A program made the position numbers and the translations under genes. Below the pieces are notes generated by a model, which worked only from the letters and a program-made list of their open reading frames with translations, ran no database searches and was not told the origin of the DNA. DNA of 64,000 nt, from contig DCVT01000062.1 of the NCBI GenBank assembly GCA_002328075.1, forward strand, positions 124,001 through 188,000, given 5' to 3'. Source of the stretch: Anaerolineales bacterium UBA2181 (GTDB taxonomy: Bacteria; Chloroflexota; Anaerolineae; Promineifilales; UBA4811). The stretch's first letter is position 1, and each line of letters begins with the position of its first letter. Shown piece by piece: positions 16,879 through 24,332 of this stretch.

Positions 16879-17741
16879 GGTGCGTCCTCCCGGTCGAGGA
16901 TGGCCTCGTCCCCGACCAGCTCCCGGATCACCTCGCGATAGAGCTGGGGATCTCCGGCCGGTTCCAGCGGCTGTTCGGCCATCCGGTCGATCTTCCAGCG
17001 GCGGTCGCGCGGGTCGTAGGTCAGGGTAAAGACCATGAGGTGAGCCCGGTGGAACTCCTCGCGCACCACGGCGCCGCTTTGGCGCTCGAGGATCTGAAAG
17101 AGCGACCCGCCGGGGAGCCGGTCCACCACCGTTGCCCGGAGACCCTCGGGAGGGCGGTCCTCGCCGGCCTCGGTGTCCTGCCCCTGGCCCGGGTCAAAGT
17201 TGGAGAGGTAGGTGAACCGATCCTGGGGACTGGCTACGACCCGAAAGCTCTGTCCAATCGATTGCAGGCTGGTCACGGTGCTGCTCATGAGCCCGGCCAG
17301 GCTGGCCAGGGGGTCGTCGGAAAAAACTCGGTAGGCGCCGGCCGGGTCGCGGTCGGGCGTCTCGTAATACCAGCGGATCGCCGCCTGCCAGCCGGCCAGC
17401 ACCAGGCCGGCCGCGCAGGGCGGCTCCAGGTGGCCGATCGCCTGGCCTCCGGGCCCGGGAGTCAGCCGGATGGTCCAGCCGGCCGGGTCGGATGGACAGG
17501 TGGCAGGCACAAACGCTCCGTCTGGCCGGTCCGGGATGACCGGCCCGGTCGCGGGAGCGGTGTCGGGCTCCGGGGTGGCCATGGCGGCCGGGCTCTCGCC
17601 GGTGACCACCTCGCGGCCGGCGGTCAGGAGGAGCGTCGCGCCCAGGAAAAACAGGACCGCCAGCGCCAGGAGCGCGGCGCGGGTGGGCCGGGTCCTCGTC
17701 TGGCGGACGTCGTTGTGGACGAAATCTTCTTGAAGTGACAT
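16875..17741 (-). CDS. Single-pass membrane protein at the VirB8 position
   Basis: The 288-residue product has a short cytoplasmic N-terminus, one membrane helix (about 23-42), an acidic Pro-rich linker and an extracytoplasmic domain. The C-terminal stretch (LMVFTLTYDPRDRRWKIDR) reads like the final strands of an NTF2-like fold, which VirB8 and TcpC proteins share. Position among the membrane components fits a VirB8/TcpC assembly-factor role; this is an inference, since no diagnostic motif exists. Its stop overlaps the start of the cysteine-rich gene. Confidence 0.6.
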   Translation of the reverse strand: MSLQEDFVHNDVRQTRTRPTRAALLALAVLFFLGATLLLTAGREVVTGESPAAMATPEPDTAPATGPVIPDRPDGAFVPATCPSDPAGWTIRLTPGPGGQAIGHLEPPCAAGLVLAGWQAAIRWYYETPDRDPAGAYRVFSDDPLASLAGLMSSTVTSLQSIGQSFRVVASPQDRFTYLSNFDPGQGQDTEAGEDRPPEGLRATVVDRLPGGSLFQILERQSGAVVREEFHRAHLMVFTLTYDPRDRRWKIDRMAEQPLEPAGDPQLYREVIRELVGDEAILDREDAP

Positions 17742-17751
17742 GGAGCCTCCT

Positions 17752-18360
17752 TCAGGGTAGCTCGTTACGGATGCCGTAGGTGTTGTGGGCCTCCCCTACC
17801 ACGGTGATGGTCCGGTCGGGGAACCCCAGCGCCTGCATGAACAGGGTCGGGAGCTCGGTCTGGCCGACCACCCGCACGGTGCGGGGGAGGGTGACCTCGA
17901 CGCTCGTAATGCGCACTGCGCCTCCCTGGCCGTTGGCCCAGCCGACCCACCAGCCGGTGGCGGTGGCCCGGCTGGCTGACAGCCGGACCTGGTTGGTCTG
18001 GATGAAATGCGCCGTGTCGATCTCCTGCGCGGCAGCCTGGGCCGCGAGATCCACCGCGTTCTGGGCCCGGCGGTAGCGGGCATAGGCCAGGCCGCCGTCG
18101 GCCACCAGCCCCAGGAGCGCCAGGAGCAGGGGGGTGAGCAGAGCCAGCTGGAACAGGATTTGTCCCCGGCACTCCCGGGAGAGCCGCGATCCTGCCGGGC
18201 GGGAGCGCGGAGCCGTCGGGTATGCCCGGCGGCGGGTGTCCGGGTGTGCGCCGGTCCCGGCGCGCGCTGCCGGCCCATTTGACATGTGAATGTCATGCGG
18301 GCAGTCCGGAGCGGGGAGGGTGGGTCGCGAGGAGTATGGCTGGTGCACTGCGTTCACCAA
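17752..18360 (-). CDS. TadG/TadE-like pseudopilin protein
   Basis: Up to 202 residues. The diagnostic part is RGQILFQLALLTPLLLALLG (about residues 64-84) followed by ADGGLAYARYRRAQNAVD and an Ala-rich stretch, the N-terminal hallmark of TadE/TadG proteins of Flp pilus systems. The extracytoplasmic domain is rich in beta-strand residues. The start is uncertain: TTG (18360) or GTG (18357) directly follows AAGG and overlaps the upstream gene; ATG at 18285 has no ribosome-binding site. Confidence 0.75.
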   Translation of the reverse strand: MVNAVHQPYSSRPTLPAPDCPHDIHMSNGPAARAGTGAHPDTRRRAYPTAPRSRPAGSRLSRECRGQILFQLALLTPLLLALLGLVADGGLAYARYRRAQNAVDLAAQAAAQEIDTAHFIQTNQVRLSASRATATGWWVGWANGQGGAVRITSVEVTLPRTVRVVGQTELPTLFMQALGFPDRTITVVGEAHNTYGIRNELP

Positions 18361-18806
18361 CTTGCCTTGAAAGTCTCGATGCGTCCCAGAGCGGTGGACG
18401 ACACGGTTCGCACCGTCTCGCCGGTGATGAGCGTCGCCAGCGGAAACTGCCCCAGCGGCACGGCGTAGCTCACGGTGCAGAGCACCTCACTGCCGCGGCT
18501 CCAGCTGCCCTGGGCGGTCACCGAGATAGCAGCCCGGCCGGGGTCCAGCAGCCCAAAGCCGTCCAGCGTCTCCTGGGCGGCCAGGGTCCCCTGGTAGGCG
18601 CCCCGGGCCGGTTTCAGGCTCCGGCCGGCCGCGGTGGCGCAGTCGTAGCTGGCGGTATCGACCGCGATGCGGACGTAGGTGAGCGGTCCGAGCGCCATCA
18701 CGCCGCCGATCATGATCATGAGCAGCGTGAGAACCAGCGCCAGCTCCATGAGCGCCTGTCCATCCTGTCTTCGTGCCTGGTACAGTCCTCGGAAGTGGGG
18801 TCGCAT
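18354..18806 (-). CDS. TadE-like pseudopilin protein
   Basis: 150 residues starting at ATG 18806, preceded by GGAG five bases upstream. The N-terminus carries QDGQALMELALVLTLLMIMI, the typical TadE pattern with the conserved Gly and Glu before the hydrophobic helix. The remaining ~100 residues form an extracytoplasmic domain. It lies in an ordered series of three TadE/TadG-like genes. Probably a minor pilin or pseudopilin. Confidence 0.8.
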   Translation of the reverse strand: MRPHFRGLYQARRQDGQALMELALVLTLLMIMIGGVMALGPLTYVRIAVDTASYDCATAAGRSLKPARGAYQGTLAAQETLDGFGLLDPGRAAISVTAQGSWSRGSEVLCTVSYAVPLGQFPLATLITGETVRTVSSTALGRIETFKASW

Positions 18807-18817
18807 GGCAGCTCCAT

Positions 18818-19693
18818 TCAATCCCAGCCGCTTCCCGGCCCGCCGTAGAAGGCCCAGTCGCGCTGGAAGCTGAAGGCGCGGACGCGGAACCCCAGCGGGC
18901 CCAGGAAGGGGATGCCGACCAGGCTATCCCGGTCGATGCTCCCTCGTATGCTCCGCTGCTGGGGATAGGCGGTGATGGAAAAGTGGCCGTCGTAAGCGGC
19001 CGATCCGATGGCGCCCAGGGCGGCGTACAGCCGGTCCTCGACCACGGCCATCCCATCCTCCGGTGCTCCGCCGTAGGCCGCAGTAGCGCGCACGCCGTCG
19101 TGGATGGCGACGGCGGCCACCGACTGGTTCCACCAGAACCAGGCGAACGCGCCCACGAAGAGGAGCAGCAGGGCAAAAGCCGGCAGGGCCAGGGCGTACT
19201 CGTAGAGCGCCTGCCCCTGCTGGCTGCGAAGCGTCCTGCCAAAGGCAGGGCCGCGCAGCGTCCCGCGTCCAGCGGGGCTACGTAGTGTCCCGCGTCCAGC
19301 GGGGCTACGTAGTGTCCTGCCAAAGGCAGGGCCGCGCAGCGTCTCCCTCGCTATGCGGGACTGCGCAGCGTCCCGCGCCCAGCGGGACCATGGACGCGGT
19401 GCGGGGCCATGGCTGCCGAAGGCAGTGCTACCCGGTGCCCCTTGCTGCGTGCGACCATGTCCGCGCCGAGCGGGGTCACGCATTATCTCCGCCACGGGCA
19501 GTGACCGGGGTTGCCAATTCTGACCAAACCCGCGAACAGCTGGGCTGCAGCCGGTCATGGGCCGGCGGGCCCCCAATCCGGCTCGAGAGATCCGCCCAGC
19601 CGGGCGTGTCTCTGCCGAGCGACAGGATCGCGCTGGCCCGGTCGGTCTCCCGCCGGCAACCCGGACCCTGAAAGTCGATATGAGCTCGTGCAT
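18818..19693 (-). CDS. TadE-like protein with a repeat-derived N-terminal extension
   Basis: 291 residues from ATG 19693, which has a perfect AAGGAG upstream. The TadE signature QQGQALYEYALALPAFALLL is unusually far from the N-terminus (about residue 165). Residues about 70-163 are low complexity and include TLRSPAGRG/TLRGPAFGR nine-residue repeats encoded by repeat cluster C. Normal TadE proteins carry the signature within the first 20-30 residues, so either the extension is a repeat-driven elongation or translation also starts internally. Confidence 0.7.
   Translation of the reverse strand: MHELISTFRVRVAGGRPTGPARSCRSAETRPAGRISRAGLGARRPMTGCSPAVRGFGQNWQPRSLPVAEIMRDPARRGHGRTQQGAPGSTAFGSHGPAPRPWSRWARDAAQSRIARETLRGPAFGRTLRSPAGRGTLRSPAGRGTLRGPAFGRTLRSQQGQALYEYALALPAFALLLLFVGAFAWFWWNQSVAAVAIHDGVRATAAYGGAPEDGMAVVEDRLYAALGAIGSAAYDGHFSITAYPQQRSIRGSIDRDSLVGIPFLGPLGFRVRAFSFQRDWAFYGGPGSGWD
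19226..19480. repeat. 27-nt palindromic repeat cluster C inside a TadE-like gene
   Basis: Tandem units: 19232-19258, 19259-19285, 19286-19312, 19313-19339 (each 27 nt) and 19340-19368 (29 nt), then degenerate units to about 19480. Each has an inner inverted repeat (CCTGCC-AAA-GGCAGG or CCCGC-GTCCA-GCGGG). Units 2 and 3 are the reverse complement of those in cluster B, so this cluster lies in the opposite orientation relative to gene sense. Confidence 0.9.
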
Positions 19694-19826
19694 CCAGTTC
19701 TCCTTTTCGTGCGCCTCTGGCGCACGGCCCGACCGGCCGGGGGAGGTGGGCGGTCTCCCCGGGGGTGCGGGGACAGCCACCCCGCCAGGTGTGCCGCCCA
19801 CCCGACCGGTCAGATGCCGCCCGCCG

Positions 19827-19973
19827 TTACCAATTCAGTGCGGCGCTGCCGGCGGCAAAAGCCTGCCCGATCAGGTCGCGGAAGGCAAAGATGATCGCTG
19901 CGATCCCCAACCCGACGGCGATCAGGATGGCATACTCAAAAAGATCCGCTCCGCGTGTATCCTTGAACAACAT
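19827..19973 (-). CDS. Flp-type (type IVb) pilin
   Basis: A 48-residue prepilin, ATG at 19973 with TAAGGAGG seven bases upstream. The N-terminus MLFKDTRGADLFEYAILIA has the short basic leader, a processing site after Gly8, and the Glu-Tyr pair of Flp pilins, followed by one hydrophobic helix. The prepilin peptidase encoded at 7020-7976 is the likely processing enzyme. It is the first gene of the operon. A longer frame to 20042 is not supported by a ribosome-binding site. Confidence 0.92.
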   Translation of the reverse strand: MLFKDTRGADLFEYAILIAVGLGIAAIIFAFRDLIGQAFAAGSAALNW

Positions 19974-20382
19974 GGCAAACCTCCTTATAGTTTCAGCTGA
20001 TGGACAATCGATAAACCTGCCCTGGCGCTGGCGGCCGTGCATCGTCAGTCACCTGGGCGCCAGGGCAGCAGTTCGCTAACTGGGTCACCTCTGCGAAATT
20101 GGACCGATAAGGCCTCCTTTCTCTATGCCCCCCGGGTCCGGCCACTCGTTCCGGCCTCCCTCTTCCAGGGCCTCCGCCGCCGGGATATCCGCCCGCCATG
20201 GGCGTCGCAGGACGTCCCGGGACTACGCGGCAAGGGCCCCTCCGCGCCCGCCACCTGCCGGGATGTTCCACGAATGGCGGGGATGTGACCGGCGTGAGGA
20301 GAGGGGCCACTGGACCGCGGCGCTTCTGCGGGACCGCGAGCCAGTTCGCGCCGGCTGTCGAGCGGACGCCACCGGTCATAGA
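19974..20382. other. Upstream region of the conjugation operon up to the IS
   Basis: No supported gene. It should hold the promoter of the minus-strand operon, but no convincing -35/-10 pair is visible; a TATAAG overlaps the Flp Shine-Dalgarno sequence. A 9-bp inverted repeat, CCCTGGCGC (20020-20028) and GCGCCAGGG (20057-20065), spaced by 28 bp, lies about 50 bp upstream of the Flp start and could be a regulator binding site. The remainder up to the IS left end is GC-rich and featureless. Confidence 0.5.
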
Positions 20383-22392
20383 ATGACTCCCCTGAAAAAA
20401 GGCGTGTCGTTTTGCTCAGGACCGAGTTATCATTGGTGATCTTATCCATCAGTGTGAGTAGACCATGTTTCGACCAAACCAGAAGCATCTGCAGTCTTCA
20501 TTATTCGGTGATGTGAGCAATTTGACGCCCAAGGCTCGCAAGCGGTTGGAGGAATCGTGGGCGGGTGCCTTTTACCGCGAGTTCTTCTTCCGCCTCGATG
20601 AATCCCCCTTCGCCGTGCTGTTCAGTGACCAGGCTTCCCGGCCCAACATCCCGGTCAACGTACTCGTCAGCCTGGAGACACTCAAGGCTGGCTCTGGCTG
20701 GAGCGATGAGGAGATGCATGATGCCTTCCTGTATAACGTTCAGGTTCGTTATGCTCTGGGCTACCGCAACCTGGGAGAGGGCGACTTTGACCTGCGGACG
20801 GTGTACAACTTCCGTCACCGCCTCAGTGCCCACATGGCCGAAACGGGCGAGAACCTGATTGATCGAGCCTTTGCCCAGATCACCGACGGGCAGGTTCGGG
20901 CTTTTCAGTTGAAGACCGGTCGCCTGCGAATGGACAGCTTCCAGGTTGCCAGCAATATCCAGCGGATGAGCCGGCTCCAGTTGTTGGTGGAGATGCTCCA
21001 ACGGGTTCATCGGATGCTCAGCCCCGCCGACCAGGACCACTATGCCGAGGCCCTCGCTCCCTACCAGAAAGGCTCCTCGGGGCAGTACATCTACCACCTC
21101 AAGGGAGAGCAAACCGGACCGCACCTGCAGCGGATTGGCGAGTTGATGCACCGTCTGCTGGAGGAACTGGCGCCCGCCTATGCCAGCGACCCCGTTTACC
21201 TGTTGCTGGCGCGTGTGTTCGGCGAGCAGTTCACCGTGCCTGACGAGCTTCCTCCGTCGCCCGAGAATCACCCCGGAGGTCCAAGCGATCCGCGGGGCAA
21301 GACCGCTGGTGGCGCTCCCACAGGTGACGCCGGCGAGTCTGGCGCCGGGGGGGCTGCCATTTCTGGTCTGGAGCCTGAAGAGCCGATGGCGGTTGAGCCG
21401 GAGGTTGGTGTGCGACCGGGGCAGGAGATCAGTCCCAGCAGCCTGCAATCGCCGGATGACCCCGAAGCCAGCTACCGCAAGAAAGGCAGCCGGAGCTACC
21501 AAGGGTACGTGGGCAATCTGACCGAGTCCTGCGACGCCGACAACCCCTTTCAACTGATTGTCAAAGTGCAGGCCGAGTCCAACACGACGGAAGACACGAC
21601 GATGTTGCTGGACACCTTGCCGGAACTGGCCAGCCGCACCGATCTGCACACCCTGCACACCCTGCACACCGACGGCGGGTTCTGCGGACCGACGGTAGAT
21701 GAGGCGCTGCGCGTCTTGGGTATCCAACAGGTGCCCAGTGCCATGCGTGGTTCCCAGCCAAGCGCAGACCATCCCACCCTTGCTGACTGCACGCTGGTTT
21801 GCGATGACCGCGGAAAGCCGACGCAGGTGACCTGCCCGCATGGTCACGCGGCTGAGGTCAAAGCGGGGCGCAAGCCAGGACGGTACCTTGTCCGGTGGAC
21901 CGACGACCCGTGTCCCGAGGGCTGTTTTCGGCCACAGGGGAAGGGGACGACGGCTCCCCCCAAGACAGTCCCGACCTTGCGATTCAGTCAGGCGGAGCTG
22001 GACCGTGCCCTGCGCCGGCAGCGCGGCCGCGCCTGTCACCAGAGCAAGCAAAACCTGCGGGCAGCGGTAGAAGCCACGGTGGGCGCGATCAAGCGTCCCT
22101 TCAGCGATGATCAATTGCCGGTGCGCGGCAAATCCCGAGTGACTGTCATGCTGATCGGCTCGGCGGCGATGGTGAATATCCGGCGCATCCAGCGCCACTT
22201 GGCCGCCAGGGCCCAGGGGAAACGAAGAGCGACGGAATTGCAGAGAGCAGAAAGAGGAGGTCACGATGACTACCCGGCTACGCTTTCTTTTTTGCTCGCG
22301 CTTTGGAACCACTTTCGATGCTGCTCAAGACCCGTACATGGTCCACGGGCCGTTTTGACGTCCAGTAGCTGAAGTTCTTTCAGAAGAGTCAT
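20383..22392 (+). mobile_element. IS1182-type insertion sequence, about 2.0 kb
   Basis: Both ends carry an imperfect terminal inverted repeat: the left begins ATGACTCCCCTGAAAAAA (20383-20400) and the right, read inward on the other strand, ATGACTCTTCTGAAAGAA (22392-22375), with 3 mismatches in 18. It encloses a single intact transposase gene. A 3-bp AGA flanks both ends and may be a target duplication, but that is too short to be sure. Confidence 0.8.
20465..22372 (+). CDS. IS1182-family DDE transposase
   Basis: Intact 635-residue protein. The N-terminal domain (FRPNQKHLQSSLFGDV; later NIPVNVLVSLETLKAG) and the central YNFRHRL segment are those of IS1182 transposases; the DDE catalytic core has its first acidic residue near RLRMDSFQVASN and continues through the Gln/Thr-rich VQAESNTTEDTTML and HTDGGFCGP segments. 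An acidic, low-complexity insertion lies at about residues 265-340. The reading frame is uninterrupted and the terminal repeats are present, so the copy may be active. Confidence 0.93.
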   Translation: MFRPNQKHLQSSLFGDVSNLTPKARKRLEESWAGAFYREFFFRLDESPFAVLFSDQASRPNIPVNVLVSLETLKAGSGWSDEEMHDAFLYNVQVRYALGYRNLGEGDFDLRTVYNFRHRLSAHMAETGENLIDRAFAQITDGQVRAFQLKTGRLRMDSFQVASNIQRMSRLQLLVEMLQRVHRMLSPADQDHYAEALAPYQKGSSGQYIYHLKGEQTGPHLQRIGELMHRLLEELAPAYASDPVYLLLARVFGEQFTVPDELPPSPENHPGGPSDPRGKTAGGAPTGDAGESGAGGAAISGLEPEEPMAVEPEVGVRPGQEISPSSLQSPDDPEASYRKKGSRSYQGYVGNLTESCDADNPFQLIVKVQAESNTTEDTTMLLDTLPELASRTDLHTLHTLHTDGGFCGPTVDEALRVLGIQQVPSAMRGSQPSADHPTLADCTLVCDDRGKPTQVTCPHGHAAEVKAGRKPGRYLVRWTDDPCPEGCFRPQGKGTTAPPKTVPTLRFSQAELDRALRRQRGRACHQSKQNLRAAVEATVGAIKRPFSDDQLPVRGKSRVTVMLIGSAAMVNIRRIQRHLAARAQGKRRATELQRAERGGHDDYPATLSFLLALWNHFRCCSRPVHGPRAVLTSSS

Positions 22393-22754
22393 AGATCGTT
22401 ACAGCAGAACGTGGCGCCATCAAGGCAGCCTGTGCTCCACGGGTTGGGCTGGGCGGCAATGCTGCGGGCCGGTCGTACGGCAAAACTGGGCACCGGCCAG
22501 CGCCATCTCGCGAACTCGCCGGCCGCATGGCCAGTACGCGCCGGACCACATACCGGCGCAGCAGGGCCATCGGTGGGAAGGCCGCCACCCGGCTAACCGG
22601 CCGGGCAACGTCCGGTTGGTCCAGTCCCTCGTGGCTGGTCAGGCACTCCCGCGAGCGGCGGCGGTAGATCTGCTGCCCCGCGACCAGCATCGTGCTGGTC
22701 AGGAACGCATGGACCGTCGGTCAAGGTCGGAGATTCGAGATCCCTCGGAGCGGT
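22393..22754. other. Gap between the IS and the flavodoxin genes
   Basis: A minus-strand frame starting at 22690 (beginning MLVAGQQIYRRRS) runs without a stop into the right end of the IS and could be the beginning of a gene cut by the IS. Its composition is Arg/Pro-rich and no family is recognised, so it is not called as a gene. No promoter, RNA or second tRNA fragment was seen. Confidence 0.4.
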
Positions 22755-23237
22755 TCAACAAGCGGCGACGATTCGCCTCGCCCATTGGCCGGCGCGTTCC
22801 AGCTCGCCTTCGATCAGCGGGCCCTGGGTGCCGGCTACGTAGAAACCTTCGGGCGGGAGGACGAGCTCTCCGCCTTTTCTCACCAGACGACCCGCGATCG
22901 GTTTGGCGGCGTAGCCAAAAATGCTGACAAAGAACGCCAGGATGCGGATCTTTTGTACATCCGCCTCGGTCATGCGGGTGTCAAAGGCAGCGACCTTGAC
23001 GCCCGCCAGGCTTCTGCCGGGGATGGTCTTCAGAAACCGGGTAATGGTTCCCAGGGGGCAGAACTTCTGGGTCGGCGAGCCCACGACCATCAGCGCGAGT
23101 CCAGCCAGGTGTTCTGGCTTGACGTCCGTCACCCGGGCTATGTGCACCTGCTCTGGGGCACCGAGCGCCTGGCCGATGGCCAGGGCGATTTTCTCCGTGT
23201 TGCCGTAAGCCGACTCATACACGACCAAGGTTTTCAT
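22755..23237 (-). CDS. Flavodoxin-family protein
   Basis: 160 residues, starting MKTLVVYESAYGNTEKIA, where the SAYGNT loop binds the FMN phosphate. The LMVVGSPTQ segment near residue 50 is the second flavin contact. It would act as a one- or two-electron carrier or a small quinone/porphyrin reductase in the cytoplasm. The ribosome-binding site is weak (GGGG). A paralogue lies 45 bp upstream on the same strand, so the two form a tandem pair that is probably co-transcribed. Confidence 0.88.
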   Translation of the reverse strand: MKTLVVYESAYGNTEKIALAIGQALGAPEQVHIARVTDVKPEHLAGLALMVVGSPTQKFCPLGTITRFLKTIPGRSLAGVKVAAFDTRMTEADVQKIRILAFFVSIFGYAAKPIAGRLVRKGGELVLPPEGFYVAGTQGPLIEGELERAGQWARRIVAAC

Positions 23238-23282
23238 CGAGAACTACCCCATCCCTACTTGCTTGTCCATCTACTCCTCCAA

Positions 23283-23738
23283 CTATTCATCGTTCCCAAG
23301 CAGCCCTTTCGCCCGCGCGACGGCGCGCTCCGCTTCGCCGTGCCTGAGAGGCCCCTTCTTGAGACCCCTGACGAAAAAGCCACTCGGTGCGCCGGTGACT
23401 GTCCATCCCTTTTCCCTCAGCGTGGCTGCCATTTTGGGCGCGGCAAACCCACCCCAGCGCTCGAGGAAACCCCACGTCAATCGGGTGTCGAACGTGGCGG
23501 CTTGCACATCCTCCCGGGCCGGCGACCCTATCCGCTCCAGCAGGTTCTGGACCGCCCTGGTTGGCAAGGCTCCATGGGTGGGAGACCCGACGATGAGCAG
23601 GTCAGCGCTTGCCACGTCGCCCGCCTGCACCTGGGCCACGTGCCGGACCGCCACCTCGCCCGGGATTGCACCGCCGATAGCCTGCGCGATGGTCTTTGTA
23701 TTGCCATACAGCAAGTCATATACTACCAGAGTCTTAAT
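23283..23738 (-). CDS. Flavodoxin-family protein, probable ATT start codon
   Basis: About 151 residues. The FMN loop LLYGNTKTIA and the LLIVGSPTHG segment match the neighbouring paralogue. Aligning the two puts this protein's start at codon ATT (23738-23736), exactly where the paralogue has ATG (IKTLVVYD versus MKTLVVYE). A strong Shine-Dalgarno, GGGAGGTG, ends four bases before this ATT. The only alternative in frame is TTG at 23762, with no ribosome-binding site and with the Shine-Dalgarno then inside the gene. Confidence 0.82.
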   Translation of the reverse strand: MKTLVVYDLLYGNTKTIAQAIGGAIPGEVAVRHVAQVQAGDVASADLLIVGSPTHGALPTRAVQNLLERIGSPAREDVQAATFDTRLTWGFLERWGGFAAPKMAATLREKGWTVTGAPSGFFVRGLKKGPLRHGEAERAVARAKGLLGNDE

Positions 23739-23939
23739 GCAACACCTCCCAACGCTTTTCAAGAAGTTGCCAACTCTGGCAAAGGCACCTGACGATAGCC
23801 CCGCATCCCCCGGAACGTTTCCTGGCTGCCGGCAAGGGGTGACGGGGCACCATCCGTGGAATTACGGCAGGCCTGAGGCAGGCCGCACATCGCCGGGCTG
23901 CCCCTGTTGGGTTCGGGCCGACTCGCGAGTCCTGACATC

Positions 23940-24317
23940 TCAACCTGTGCTTGATAGAAGGTACAGCATGACGGCGGTAGCGAGCACGGTGAGGAACGGA
24001 GTGACCTGGTGCAGTCTCAGGACCACCGTCGGCGTGGTTTTGCCGGTGCTCAGCAGCCCGCCGGTGGCGACGGTGCCCAGTAACAGCAGTCCGGTGATCG
24101 CGACGGCGGCCTGTTCGTTGGCGCTTAGTCCCGCCGATTGGTTGATCCGGTGCACGGTCACGATGAGAAACGCCGCCGTCGCCAGCGAGATCAGTTTGTG
24201 GACCGTCAAGCGGATGGTATTGAGCGGCCGTCCCGAGCGGCTCAGCCAGGCGCCAGAGAGAAACACAAGGAGGAAGAACAGCCCCGCTACTAATACCTGT
24301 GATGCGGTGGCCCCCAT
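23940..24317 (-). CDS. Four-helix membrane protein, unknown function
   Basis: A 125-residue protein with four hydrophobic helices (about 5-25, 40-58, 68-88, 102-122). Histidines in or next to helices 2 and 4 (TVHKLIS, VHRIN, LRLHQVTPF) resemble the arrangement of small haem-b membrane proteins, but this is only a suggestion. It starts 15 bp after the metallo-hydrolase stop and precedes the flavodoxin pair, which would suit a redox role. Confidence 0.7.
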   Translation of the reverse strand: MGATASQVLVAGLFFLLVFLSGAWLSRSGRPLNTIRLTVHKLISLATAAFLIVTVHRINQSAGLSANEQAAVAITGLLLLGTVATGGLLSTGKTTPTVVLRLHQVTPFLTVLATAVMLYLLSSTG

Positions 24318-24332
24318 TTTCGCTCCCTGGTT

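Larger units (their letters stand above)
800..19973 (-). mobile_element. Conjugative (type IV secretion) module of an integrated element
   Basis: Sixteen consecutive minus-strand genes, many overlapping by 4 bp, encode a near-complete Gram-positive/monoderm-style conjugation apparatus: VirD4-type ATPase, split VirB4, PrgI-type and VirB6-like membrane proteins, M23 hydrolase, two small VirB2-like proteins, a duplicated replication-relaxation protein, plus Flp pilin, TadE/TadG-like proteins and a prepilin peptidase. The element boundaries are not proven: the left side has a tRNA-Met 3' fragment, and the right side is interrupted by an IS. No integrase is visible in the window. Integrated conjugative element is the best reading; an integrated plasmid is possible. 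Confidence 0.75.

Noticed and set aside
20501..22312. Long minus-strand frame over the transposase gene
   Set aside because: Antisense shadow; the plus strand carries the IS1182 transposase with matching terminal repeats.
22325..22690. Frame running from 22690 into the IS right end
   Set aside because: Might be a truncated gene but no family or ribosome-binding site is recognisable; reported only as a gap note.
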